A DNA stretch of 64,000 nucleotides, taken from the NCBI GenBank assembly GCA_963775695.1, contig CAVZJU010000006.1, positions 1-64,000 on the forward strand, written 5' to 3'. Shown one piece after another: positions 35,410 through 48,262 of this stretch. Source of the stretch: DATBLE01 sp963775695 (GTDB taxonomy: Bacteria > Actinomycetota > Thermoleophilia > Gaiellales > Gaiellaceae). The notes beneath the pieces were generated by a model. That model did not search any database. It worked only from the letters and a program-made list of their open reading frames with translations, and was not told the DNA's origin. Each line of letters starts with the position of its first letter. Position 1 is the stretch's first letter. Both the position numbers and the translations under genes were made by a program.

Positions 35410-36607
35410 GTGTCTCAGCTAGTGCGCGTGCCGGTCGCTATGTGAAACAACGTACGGGCTACGCGGCGTTCGTCCCCGCCGCGTTGCCACCCGACCCGCC
35501 GATCGCCCTCGACGGTTCGCTGCACGCACTTCTCTCCCGGGCGGATCAAGCTGTTGGACGGCTCGATGGCGTCATCCAGACGGTCCCGAATCCGGACTTC
35601 TTCGTCTACATGTATGTCCGGCGGGAAGCTGTCCTCAGCTCGCAGATCGAGGGTACGCAGAGCACGCTCGAAGACCTTCTTGCGGTGGAGCTCGAGCCTC
35701 GGCCGGCGTGGCGCCAGTTGCCGCAAGACGTCGAGGCGGTCGTTCGGTACGTCACGCCATGAACTACGGCCTCGGTCGCCTCGGCGATCTTCCGCTTTCG
35801 CTCCGCCTGATCACTGAAATCCACCGAGAGCTACTCACCGGTGTCCGCGGCTCTCAGCGCCTCCCCGGAGCGTTTCGACGATCGCAGAACTGGATCGGGC
35901 CCGAGATCGCCACGTTGGAGGAGGCGACATTCGTCCCTCCGCCTGTGCACGAGATGAAGCAGGCGCTCGACAACTTCGAGCGTTTCCTGCACGAAGACGA
36001 GGTTCCGGCGCTGGTCCACGCGGGTCTGGCCCACGCCCAGTTCGAGACGATCCACCCGTTCCTCGATGGCAACGGTCGAGTGGGCCGCCTCCTGATCACG
36101 TTCCTGCTCGTCTTCGGCGGGGTCCTCCACCGGCCACTGCTGTACCTGAGTGTCTACCTCAAGCGGAACCGCGCCGAGTACTACGACCGCCTCATGGCCA
36201 TTAGGAACTCCGGTGACTGGGAGTCTTGGCTGCGGTTCTTCCTGGCCGGCGTCGCTCAGACGGCAGAAGAGGCCACCGCGACCGCGCGTGCGATTCTCGA
36301 TCTCCGGGAGGAGCACCGACGCCTGATTCAAGAGAAGACGTCGGGGGTGAACGGGCTCCGGCTGCTCGACCTGCTCTTCGAGAGGCCGCTCGTGCACGTG
36401 AACCTGGTGAAGGACAGCCTCGGCATCGTCTTTGTCACCGCCAACAAGCTCGTCGAGCAACTCGAGGGCCTCGGCATCCTCGAAGAGATCACAGGCAGGA
36501 AGCGCGATCGGATCTTCAGCTACACGCCGTACGTCTCCCTCTTCCGCGATGAGCCTCCGAGCGCGGACGAAGGCAAGGTGCAAGAGACCGAAGCGGATAT
36601 CGCCTGA
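35410..36607 (+). pseudogene. Fic-family AMPylase, frameshifted
   Basis: Fic enzymes transfer AMP from ATP to target hydroxyls. The natural start is probably GTG 35410 after AAGGAG. One base appears lost near 35424, after which the frame reads ARAGRYVKQRTGYAAFVPAA. A second loss near 35753 separates SSQIEGTQSTLEDLL (the N-terminal inhibitory (S/T)xxxE(G/N) helix) from AMNYGLGRL and the catalytic HPFLDGNGRVGRLL. A C-terminal winged helix follows (VNLVKDSLGIVFVTANKLVE). Apart from the two single-base losses the gene is complete and highly conserved, so decay is recent or the breaks are sequence errors. IS630 lies 16 bp upstream and may have displaced the promoter. Confidence 0.8.
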
Positions 36608-36972
36608 GACTCCCGGCGCTGTCGCGCGAACTGCCGTGCAAGGCATACGCCGCCTCGAATCCCGTTCACCCATGCGACCACAGGCGGCTTTCGCGGTCGG
36701 TGCCGGGGCATCTTCGGTCGCGCTTGCGCTGTCTACCTGCTGAAAGGAGAGTTCCGCTTTCGGGGGTCGGCGGAGACGGTGATCCCCGGCGTGGGATCGT
36801 CAATCCCCCAGCCACGGGGGTTCGAGCCCGCTTGGGTCCATTCGCTGGATTTCCAGGGGTCACGCGAACAACCAAAGTGTCAGGTGCGAACCCCTGACTC
36901 ACGGAAGCAGAGCAAGCTCAGCGGGTCCAAACCATCATCACCTCTCCACCGTCGCGCGCTTTTGTGTCCCTG
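36608..36972. other. Gap holding an orphan leader repeat
   Basis: No intact gene. The fourth copy of the GGGGTTCG-bounded repeat lies at 36817-36894. On the minus strand it is followed by ATG GAC CCA..., which stops after 13 codons, so a paralogue of the small winged-helix genes was probably once here. The rest shows no recognised feature. Confidence 0.5.
36817..36894 (-). repeat. Leader repeat, copy D (no intact gene)
   Basis: A 78-bp copy, starting GGGGTTCGAG and ending GTGCGAACCCC on the plus strand. The core ATTTCCAGGGGTCACGCGAA is identical to copy B over those 20 bases. On the minus strand the downstream frame is MDPSGLEPPWLGD then a stop. See copies A, B and C. Confidence 0.75.
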
Positions 36973-39684
<2,712 letters not shown>

Positions 39685-40023
39685 GAGACCTTTTCGCAGC
39701 GGGCGCTCCGGCACACGAGTTGGGCACGGGAGGCGCCCGCCTAGGGTGAAATCGCGTCCCCGAGGGTGTGTCCGCTTTAGTAGCCGCTGAAACTATCGCC
39801 GTAGACCGCTCTAGTTCGCTGACTAGGAAAATGGCCAGGTACGAACCCTCACCTCACCCCCCTGTTGATCTCCTCCGGGAGTCCATAGCACGCTTGTGCA
39901 GCCGAGTCGGCCTTCGCGTGAAGGGCAGAGACCAAGCCAATCGGGTGCGATCCTCGCCGGGCCTGCGCACCGGGTTGCCTGCAGAACTGGGGGGCGATGC
40001 CTTTGCCGATTCCTTTGGTGCCT
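39685..40023. other. Gap upstream of clpC with a possible partial leader repeat
   Basis: About 340 bp without a recognised gene. It should hold the clpC promoter (minus strand). At 39834-39848 the sequence GCCAGGTACGAACCC matches the end of the leader repeats (copies A-C), but the rest of the repeat is not recognisable. This is a weak, possibly chance, fifth copy. Confidence 0.4.
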
Positions 40024-42820
40024 TCAGGTCCTCAAGACGGACCGGCGTGCCGTCCGCTCGAGCTCTTCCAGCGTCGCGACGGCGGCCGCCTCGCGGGCGG
40101 CTGCGAGTTGCTCCTGCGGCAGTTCCGCCTCGAGCCGCTCGAGGGTCGGGCGGGCGGCGAAGGAGTAGGACAGGGGCAGCTGCTCGTGACCTATCGCGAA
40201 CGTGAGGATCACGGTGGCGCGGTCCTGTTCGGCGGGATCTTCCGCGAGGCACGCGCCGATCCCGCTCAGTGCAAGAAGCTCGAGCGAGACGGCCTGCGAG
40301 GCGTGCGCACGTTCGAGCGCGTCGCCGAAGCGCTCGCGCGCCTCGGCGCCGTCTCCGAGCGCGAGCGTGGCGAAGCCGATGCGGCAGAGCGCCGTGATCA
40401 GCCCCCAGCGGTGGTTACTCTCCGAGAAGGCGTCGTAGCCGGCGCGTCCGAGCCGCAAGGCCTCGGAGTACTCGCCCAGCCCGAACGCGCTGGAACTCGC
40501 GCGGGTGAGCGCATAGCCCGTTCCCCCGGCCTCGCCGACGGACGCGAAGAGGTCGTATCCGTCCAGGTGCAGGCGAAGCGCGTCGCCGTAGCGCTCTTCG
40601 GCGTCGGCGAGGAGGCCCAGCTTGCTCCTGCCGTACGCGCGGAGAAGCGGGTTCCCGAGCTTGTCGCAGAGGACATTGGCGGCGTCGAACGCGTCGCGTG
40701 CCGCGTCGAGGTCGTCCATTAGGAGGCGGGCGAAACCGAGGTCCATCAGTGCTCCGGGCTCGGTGAGCGTGTCACCGGTCGCTCTCGCGAGGTCGATCCC
40801 CTCTTCGAGGAACGCCACCGCCTCCGGGAAGACGTCCCGATACACCGCCCCGATGCCGAGCGCGCACAGGCAGCGTCCAACCTCTCGTTCCAGGTTCCGC
40901 GCCCGCAGGACGGGCACGCATCGGAGGGCGAGCTCCTCTGCGGCGGGGTCGTACCCGAGTCGGGCGCCGATCGCGATCCGGCACGCTGCCGCCGCCAGCG
41001 CGACGGCGCTCGCGCTTCCGGGGTCGTTGGCGTCGAAGCGGGCCGTGCGGGCGAGCCGCTCGAGCGTCTCGGCCCCTTCGAACCAGCTGTGCATCCACAA
41101 GAACGTGTAGAAGGCTTCGAGTGCCGGCAGCGCCCCGGCGTCGTCCTCGACCAGGATCCACTCGACCGCAGCGCGAAGGTTGTCCAGTTCGCCCCGCAGC
41201 TCGTCCCGCGCGACCGCGAGCTCCGGGCCCATGAGTGCCGCCTGACGTTCCAGGAGCATCGCCGTGTAGTGACGTGCGTGCCGCTCCCGGGCATCCGCCT
41301 CCTCGGCAGGTGAGGCCGCAAGCTGCTCGGCCGCGTACTGGCGCAGGAGTTCGTGCAGCTCGAAGCGGCCGAAGTCCGGACGGCGCAGGAGCGACTTCGC
41401 GACGAGGTCGGAGAGGAGGCGCAGGTCAGCGCCCGTGACCGCAACCGCGGCGTCGCGATCGAAGCTGCCGCGGAACACGGACAGCCGCGAGAACGCGCTG
41501 CGCTGCTCGTCGGTGAGGAGGCGCCACGACTGGTCGATGGCCGCTCGCAGGCTGCGGTGGCGTTCCGGCACGTCACGCATCGACGTGGCGAGGAAGTCGA
41601 TGTTGCCCTCGATCTCGTCCGCGATCTCCGCGCAGGAGAGCACGGACACCCACGAGGCGGCGAGCTCGATTCCGAGCGGCATGCCATCGACGAGCCGGCA
41701 GATGCGGAGCGCATGCGAATAAGCGGCGTCGTCCGGGGCGAAGCCCGGTACGACCTGCGTGGCCCGCTCGACGAACAGGCGCACTGCCGAGGCGCTCCCG
41801 TTCCCGTTCTCCGCGAGACCGAGGCCCTCGACGTCGAACACCCACTCGCTCTGGACGTTGAGCCGCTCCCGAGAGGTCGTCAGGAGCTCGACATGCGGGG
41901 CGCACTCGATCACCTCGCTCAGGAACCCGGAGCCCTCGACGAGATGCTCGAAGTTGTCGAGCACGATCAACGTGGAGCGCCCGCTGAGGTAATCCAGCAG
42001 CTGTTCCTGCGCCGAGAAGCCGCTGTGCGCGCCGTCGACGGCGAACTGGATCGACTCGGCGAGGGCGGGCGCGAGGAAGTCCGGTGATGCCACCGAGACG
42101 AGCGGGACGAAGTGCACGCCGTGCGGGTAGCGGTCGACGCGGCGCGCGGCGGCCTCGAGGGCGAGCTTGGTCTTGCCTGCCCCGCCCGGCCCGACGAGCG
42201 TGAGCAAGCGGCATCCGGGGTATCCAATAGCCGGTCGATCGCTTCGAGCTCCGACGCCCGGCCAACGAACGATGTTCGTGGCAATGGCAGGTTCTTCATC
42301 CCCGCCTCGAGCGTCCTTCAGCAGCGGGAACTCGCCCGGCAGGCCGTCGATCTCGAGCTGGTAGATGCGCTCCGGCGCGCTGAGGTCCGAGCCGGTGTGC
42401 GCCGAGGTCGCGCACCTCGTAGTCGACAGCGCGGTGGTCTGGACAGCAGTACCTGGCCGCCGTGACCGACGGCTGCGATGCGCACGCCCTTGTGCACGTC
42501 GATGCCGACGTATCCCTCGTCGGTCACCCGCGGCTCGCCCGTGTGCAGCCCGATCCGCACGCGGATCAGCCCACCTGCCGGCGCGCGCGGCCGTCAGAAG
42601 CAGCGGCGACGGCGTCCGACGCGCGGGCGAGGCGATCAAGAACGCGTCACCCTGGGTGTCGACCTCGACACCTTCATGTCGCAAAGGCCGCGCGGAGCCG
42701 CCGCCGATGCTCATGCAGCGCTTCCCCGTACTCCTCGCCGAGCTCGTACAGCAGCCGCGTTGAGCCCTCCACGTCCGTGAACAACAACGTCACGACACCG
42801 GTCGGGAGATCGCGCGCCAT
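40024..42820 (-). pseudogene. Class III cyclase - AAA ATPase - TPR regulator, frameshifted 5' part
   Basis: The start at 42820 reads MARDLPTGVVTLLFTDVEGSTR, the opening of a class III nucleotide cyclase domain. The cyclase then continues in alternating frames: HEGVEVDTQGDAFLIA, IRVRIGLHTGEPRVTDEGYV, VDYEVRDLGAHRL, LSAPERIYQLE, and the linker LPLPRTSFVGRASELEAIDR. At least six single-base shifts fall between about 42180 and 42700. From CRLLTLVGPGGAGKTKLALE (Walker A) to the stop, about 720 residues of NB-ARC-like ATPase (LIVLDNFEHLV) and TPR domain are open without a break. An intact gene would encode about 930 residues. The intact relative is the 54876-58280 gene. Confidence 0.8.
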
Positions 42821-42904
42821 CGCACACGATCATGGAGCGACGCCGCTCCGCTGTCCAGCGGGACTCAACGGTCCAGGCGCCCACAATGGCTGCAACGGCG
42901 TCGC

Positions 42905-43243
42905 TCAGCGATGCCGGTAGCGGCCGTGGCCGACACGTTCGACCAGGCCGCTCGGCCGGCGGGCGTTCTTGTGCAGGCAGTCCTTGACCGTGTTCCAGGA
43001 AAGAGGCATTCCGGCCAGCTTCTGAGCGGCTGCGTGGATTTCCCGCGCCCGCATCGGCCGTGCCGCTGACGCGAGCACAGAAGAGATCGTTTCGAGCACC
43101 GGCGTGGTCTTCGCCGGCGCCTGCCGCGGTCTCCGCGCGTCTGTTTCCGCCTTGTCGAGGAGCTCACGGTGAAGCTCATCTAGGCGTCTGAGCAGGTCTT
43201 TATCGCTTTCGAAGGGGTTCGAAAGTGCTCCGTTTAGTTCCAT
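42905..43243 (-). CDS. Small winged-helix (HARE-HTH-like) protein, copy A
   Basis: A 112-residue protein (MELNGALSNPFESDK...). An N-terminal helix (DLLRRLDELHRELLDKAE) and a Pro/Ala linker precede a winged helix: VLETISSVLASAARPMRARE, IHAAAQKLAGMPLSW, then VERVGHGRYRHR. The last part resembles the HARE-HTH domain (reIh...l......v...L....fvrvgrG.Y). Two paralogues are at 49245 and 61757. The ATG lies inside the conserved repeat at 43214-43296, so the leader and first codons are conserved together. It sits between two broken cyclase-ATPase genes. The role is unknown; DNA binding is likely. Confidence 0.75.
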   Translation of the reverse strand: MELNGALSNPFESDKDLLRRLDELHRELLDKAETDARRPRQAPAKTTPVLETISSVLASAARPMRAREIHAAAQKLAGMPLSWNTVKDCLHKNARRPSGLVERVGHGRYRHR

Positions 43244-43296
43244 TCCTTCGATTTGCAGGGGTGACGGGAAGAACCAACTTGCCGCGTACGAACCCC
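43214..43296 (-). repeat. Leader repeat, copy A
   Basis: An 83-bp unit bounded by GGGGTTCGAA and TACGAACCCC (inverted ends). It covers the 5' leader and first ~10 codons of the copy A gene. On the transcript, GGGGT near the 5' end can pair with ACCCC 27-30 bases later, just before the TGCAAATCG region that precedes the start codon. Confidence 0.75.
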
Positions 43297-43466
43297 AGGA
43301 GCGGTTCGAGTCCAGTTCGACCCACTCTCGTCGCGAGCCTCGTAGTTATCCGGCCCAACCACCAACGACAAGGCGTGGACATGCGAGCCGCGGTTGAAGG
43401 GCGAGACCCGCGAGGCGTTCATCGGCAGCGTTCGTCGCTCAGGGCCTCAAATGGCCTTCGTGTCCG

Positions 43467-46400
43467 TCAGACCGGCTCAGCAGCGAGCTCGTGCCGCAAT
43501 CGATCGGGTTCCTCGAGCGTGCCAAGGCGATCGAGGATGGCGAGCGCCTCCTGCGCGCCCGCCGTGGCCTCAATGTCGTTACCCATGAGCCGTTCGGCGC
43601 GGCCCAGGGCTCCTAACGCGAGTCCGAGTTCGTTCTCGGAGCGGCTCGCCCGCAGCGTCTCGATTGCTGCCTCGAGCCAGCGCACCGCCTCTTCAGCGTC
43701 GCCCTGAGCCAGGGCCACCTCTCCCAGGCGCCGTCCGCTGGCGCCGAGGAAGAAGTTCGCCCCGCTCCTCGCGGCCGCGCCGTGGATCTCCAGGAGCGTC
43801 TGGTGTGCCCGCGCGTAGTCACCGGCGGTCACGTACGCGTCAGCCAGCCGCGGCGCGAGGAAGCTCCACGCCATCTCATGGCGCGCCGCCTTGGCCATCG
43901 GGACGATCTGCTCGAGGATTGGCAGGCCTTCGTCAACGGCCCTGGTATGACACAGCGCCGGCGCCATGAAGCCGAAGGCGAAACCGCGAAAGTACACGGT
44001 CGGGGCGGTCTCCTTCGCGGCGTTGCCGTATTCGAGGGCGGTCGACCAGTCCCGTTTCTCGACGCAGACGAGTGCGCCGATCGCGTTGCAGAACGAGACC
44101 ATGCCGGCGTCCGAACGCTCCGTGCCTGTCGCCACAGCTTCGTCGAGCTCGTGCAGCGCGGCTTCCCAGCGTCCCGCCATCATGTAGGTGAGCGCGGCGC
44201 CGGCTGTGTGTGCATGTACGCCATCGGGTCGAAGCTGACGGCGAGGTGCTCGAGCGCCCGCTCCTCGTAACGGTGGGCGCGCCCGTAGTCGCCGAGCAGC
44301 ATGTGCGCCCATTGCACTTGGTTGCATGAGAGTGCCGCGTGCTCGTGGTTGCCGGACCGCTCGCAGAGCTCGAGTGCTCGGTCCGCGGTCTCTCTCCCCT
44401 GCTCGTAGTCGCCGAAGACCATCTGACGGTGCGCCAAGCGATCGTAGAATGCCCCGAGGAGGCCGGGATCGCTCTGCTCCAGCGCAAGCGGCTCGTGGCG
44501 GAGCAGCAGCTCGTAGTACTCCTCGTGACGATGGAGGTAGTGGAATCCACCTTGCTGGTCGAGCACGAGCGTGAGCCTGCGCCTGCGCCTGCGGTTGTCC
44601 TCGGAGTCGGGTAGGTCTTCGAGGATCGCGAGCGCCTCGTAGAAGTAGCCGAGAGCCTCCTCCATCGCATGCTGTGCTGAGGCCTTGCGATTGGCAAGCT
44701 CGAGGTAGTCTGCGGCCCGCTCCCGCTCGGAGCTCCGCGAGTAGTGGAACGCGAGGAGCTCGTACTTCTCGTGGAGTCTGCCCGCATAGGAGCTCTCGAC
44801 CGCCGCGCCGGCGCGTGCGTGGAGAGAGCGGCGCCGGTCTTCCAGTAGGCCGTCGTAGGCAACGTCGCGGGTCAGCGCGTGCTTGAACACGAACGTCCGC
44901 TCAGTCCCTCCATGCTGTTCGTGCAAGAACTCGCGCCGCTTGAGCTCGTCCAGGGCCGGGAGCAGCGCTCCGTCACCGTCCCAGACGCTCTCGATGAGGT
45001 CGAGCGAGAACTCGCGCCCGAGTACGGACGCGACGCGGACGGCGCTCTTGCCTCCGGCGTCGAGCCGGTCGATTCGTGCGGCCAGAACGTCCTGCACGGT
45101 TCTCGGGATCGAGCCGTCAGAGCGGCTGTCGGTCTCCTGTCTGCGGCTCAGCGAGCCTCCAGAAGAAGGGGTTTCCCTCGCCCCGACCGACGATCCTCTC
45201 GGTTGCGTCGTTTGCGTCGCCGAGGATCGCTGCGACGATCTGTTCGCCGGCCTCCCTCGAGAGAGGCCGGAGGGCGATCTGGGTTACGTACGACTTGCCG
45301 AGCCATGGGGGGTTGTAACCAGGGCGGTATGTCGCGAGCAAGAGAGCCGGGACGGAGGGCAGCTCGTCGACGAGCTCGGTAAGGAACTCCTCCGACGTGC
45401 GGTCGATCCATTGCGCGTCTTGGATCACTACGAGCAGCGGCGACTGGCTTGCGCGACCAGAAGCCTGCGCAGCGCCTCGAACGTTCGGCCCTTCAGCGTT
45501 GCCGGCTCGAGCGCGACCAGCTGAGCGTCACCGGAGGTGACGTCGAGTGCGTGGTGGAGGTAGCGACGGGAATCCGGATCCAGACGCAGCTCCTCGAGCG
45601 TCGCGCTGATCTTCCGGCGACGCTCTCACGGTCGTCTTCCGGTGCGATCCCGCACGCGTCCCGCACCAGATCGAGGATCGGAGATAGGGAACGGCGGTCC
45701 CGAACGGCAAGCAGCGACCTTGAAGCGCAACGGTGTCCTCCTCGGCCGCGAGCCGCAGCTCGTGGGCCAGGCGCGACTTGCCGAGGCCGGGGTCGCCGGA
45801 AATGCCGATGACCTGTCCTTGCCCCCCGGCCGCGGAGCGAAGGGTTTGCCGCAGCGACTCGAGCTCCTCGTGTGGTCCCGAGAAGGGAGTCAGCTGCTGG
45901 TGTGCCTCGTCGATCGGGGACGTGCGCGGGCCGCGCCCGATGACGCGCAATGCCTGGACGGGGAGCTGGTTGACCGTCACCGGCTCTGTCTCCTCGAGAT
46001 CGAAGTAACCACGCAGGTAGCCCGCGGCCGCGGTGCTCACCAGCACATCTCCGGGGCGAGCCGCCCCATGCAGACGAGCTGCAAGCACAGTCGTGTCACC
46101 CGAGGCGGTGTAATCCATCCGAAGGTCCATGGCCGAATAGCGCTCCCGATTACCGAGCCGGAGTTGAGCCCGATCCGGACGTCGATCTCGGATCGCTCCT
46201 TGATCGCGAGTGCGGCAAGCGCGGCGCGGCGTGCGTGGTCCTCATGGGCGATCGGGGCGCCGAAGAGGGCGGTGGAAAAGTCGTCGCCGAGGAACTGGTT
46301 GACCGTGCCCTCGTAGCGGTGGACCTCGGCCAGGGCGAGTGCGAAGAAGCTGTCGACGATCCGGTGATACTCCTCGGGCCCAGCCTGCGCCGCCAGCTCG

Positions 46401-47515
46401 GGCGAGCGGACGATGTCGCAGAAGACGACGCTCACCTGTTTCCGTTCGCCCTCGATCGCGCTGCGGATGGCGAAAAATCTGCGCTCGCCATGGTCGGGCG
46501 TGTAGGTCGCCGGGGACGGGGTGGCCTCGACGGCATGCCCGCACCCAGGGCAGAACTTGGAGTACTGGGGCAGGGTCGCTCCGCAGTCGTCGCACTTGCC
46601 GCCGACGAGCAAGGCGCCGGCGATGACGGGCGCGACCTGCCGCGACCTCTGGGGGCGGCTCATCGTTCTTCGGCGGTGGAGCCTCCGTATGGGCTCGCGA
46701 GAGCTCGGACTTGCCGGGTTCGACCGTCGGCTCGGCGACTGGCGTCGTTCGAACGGGCGTCTGCGGTGCCTCCAGGAGTGCACGGTAGATCGAGTCTGTC
46801 TCCGGCGACGGATACGCGCCGAGCTCCTCCGCGCTGCCGGCACTGCTCGACGCGAAGCGCCTCGGCGCGGTTTCCCGCGACGACGTGTGCCTCCATCAGA
46901 CGGCGGTATCCAGCCTCGCGAAACGGCGAGAGCGCGATCAGTTCCTCGGGCCCACTGTGCCGCCTCCCGCGCGGCGCCCGAACGCAGGCACGCATCGGCA
47001 AGGACGCTCAACGCGCGCTCGCGGATGTCGGCGAGGTCGCGTCGCTTCTGCTCGACCCACGTTCCGTCTTCACCGGACAGGAACGGCCGGCGCGCCAGTG
47101 ACTCCGCCGACTCGGCCGCCGCCCGTGCCTCGTCGAGCTCGCCTGCGGCGAGCGCTTCCTCCGCGTCCTGTGCGCCGCTCGCGGCTGCGAACAGGTCGAC
47201 CCATGTCCCCTCGGGCAGGTCGAGCCGGTAGCAGCCGAACGCGTTTGTGAGCGTGATCCCGTCTTCTACGACCAGGCCGCGGAGCTTGCTCGCCATTACG
47301 GTCAACGCTTTCTCCCAGGTCGCGGGCGGCGATTCCCCCCAGATCGCGTCCACGAGCTCGTCCCGGGGCACCGGCCTGCTCCGGGCTACGACCAGGTAGG
47401 CAAAGAGAAGCCGACCTTGACGCCCCGGGAAGCGCGCCTCGTCCAGCACGCGTCCGTTCGCCTCGGCTGCGACCCGACCCGTGAGAAACACCTTCAGCTG
47501 CAATGACTTAGCCAC
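43467..47515 (-). pseudogene. SARP-type regulator with cyclase, AAA ATPase and TPR domains, multiply frameshifted
   Basis: Starts MAKSLQLKVFLTGRVAAEANG, an OmpR-type winged helix plus BTAD domain as in AfsR/SARP regulators (RPVPRDELVDAIWGE, ARRPFLSGEDGTWVEQKRRD). BTAD resumes in another frame (LSPFREAGYRRLMEAHVVAG). Next come a zinc ribbon (CDDCGATLPQYSKFCPGCG), a class III cyclase domain (QVSVVFCDIVRSPELAAQ, YEGTVNQFLGDDFSTALFG), an AAA ATPase (GISGDPGLGKSRLAHELRLA, VIQDAQWIDR) and a long TPR part ending HELAAEPV. At least six frame changes are spread over 4 kb (near 46970, 46700, 46130, 45660, 45110 and 44210). The order of domains is otherwise complete, so the gene was once about 1350 codons. 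Confidence 0.78.
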
Positions 47516-47517
47516 GG

Positions 47518-47547
47518 TCTAGGCGTGATCTTGCCGGATTCTAGGCG
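47518..47547. promoter_or_regulatory. Direct repeats TCTAGGCG 22 bp apart
   Basis: TCTAGGCG occurs at 47518-47525 and 47540-47547, exactly 22 bp (two helical turns) apart, with an inverted CCTAG at 47553-47557. They lie in the divergent region between the SARP gene start (47515) and the secreted-protein gene (47605). SARP proteins bind heptamer direct repeats with 11- or 22-bp spacing, so this is a candidate autoregulatory site. Confidence 0.45.
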
Positions 47548-47604
47548 CGGAGTCCTAGCTTCGGTCCCGGGCATGAACACATCCGACACGAAGGGGGCAA
47601 GGTC

Positions 47605-48177
47605 ATGCGCAAGGTCATGCGAAGGAAGCTTCTACCGCTAGCCATCGCGACGGTGCTGGCGTGCGTCACCGCGGCGACGGGTTTTGCCGCGGGATCGACG
47701 AAGGTCACGCATTTCTCGTTCACCACCCCTCCCCACCTCCAGTGCGGCATCTTGGGAACGGCCGTCGTTCACGGCACGTCGGTCGTACGCGACGCGGGGA
47801 ACGGCACGTTCTTCATGAGCGGCACCTGGTTCGGCGTCTTCACGGCCGCCGACAGTGGAAAGTCAGCCACGCTCTCTTTCGCCGGGCCGGTCAGGCCAAC
47901 GTCGCCGCCCGTGATCGACGCGGGGGCGGGGACGGTCACGATCATGAGTACCGCCGGGGGTCTGTTTGAGAAGTTGTCGATCACCGGTGGTCCGACGTTG
48001 ACTCGTGATGCTGGGCCTGTCGCCTTGGTCGATGTCTTCGAGTACACCGGGGATCCAAACAATCCGATCGGTGACCAGATCTCCGAGACGGCGTCTGGGC
48101 TACATGGGCCACATCCCGACCTCCTGGACGACAGCCTCTTCTGCGACGTCCTCGTGCCGTACCTGCAAGGCCCGTAG
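47605..48177 (+). CDS. Small secreted protein of unknown function
   Basis: A 190-residue protein with a signal peptide (KLLPLAIATVLACVTAATGFAAG). A Shine-Dalgarno-like AAGGGGG lies 10 bases before the ATG at 47605; a second in-frame ATG at 47617 is also possible. The mature part is rich in Gly, Thr and Ser with predicted beta structure (TAVVHGTSVVRDAGNGTFFM, GTWFGVFTAADSGKSATL). Two Cys residues are at the start (LQCGIL) and end (SLFCDVL). I do not recognise a family. Its 3' end faces the broken kinase gene on the other strand. It is intact in a stretch where most neighbours are frameshifted. Confidence 0.7.
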   Translation: MRKVMRRKLLPLAIATVLACVTAATGFAAGSTKVTHFSFTTPPHLQCGILGTAVVHGTSVVRDAGNGTFFMSGTWFGVFTAADSGKSATLSFAGPVRPTSPPVIDAGAGTVTIMSTAGGLFEKLSITGGPTLTRDAGPVALVDVFEYTGDPNNPIGDQISETASGLHGPHPDLLDDSLFCDVLVPYLQGP

Positions 48178-48262
48178 AGCAGCGATAGCAGTGGGCGGAC
48201 CTGCAGACTGGCGGGGTCCGCCCCTTACACTTGACCGCCCGCCACGCATTGAAGTGGATCGG

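Noticed and set aside
39834..39848. Fifth copy of the leader repeat upstream of clpC
   Set aside because: Only about 15 bases match; the inverted partner end and the core are absent, so it is not counted as a copy.
43291..43330. tRNA-like GGTTCGAGTCC sequence beside leader copy A (and GGGTTCGA in the other copies)
   Set aside because: Only a T-loop-like string is present. No acceptor, D or anticodon stems can be formed around it.
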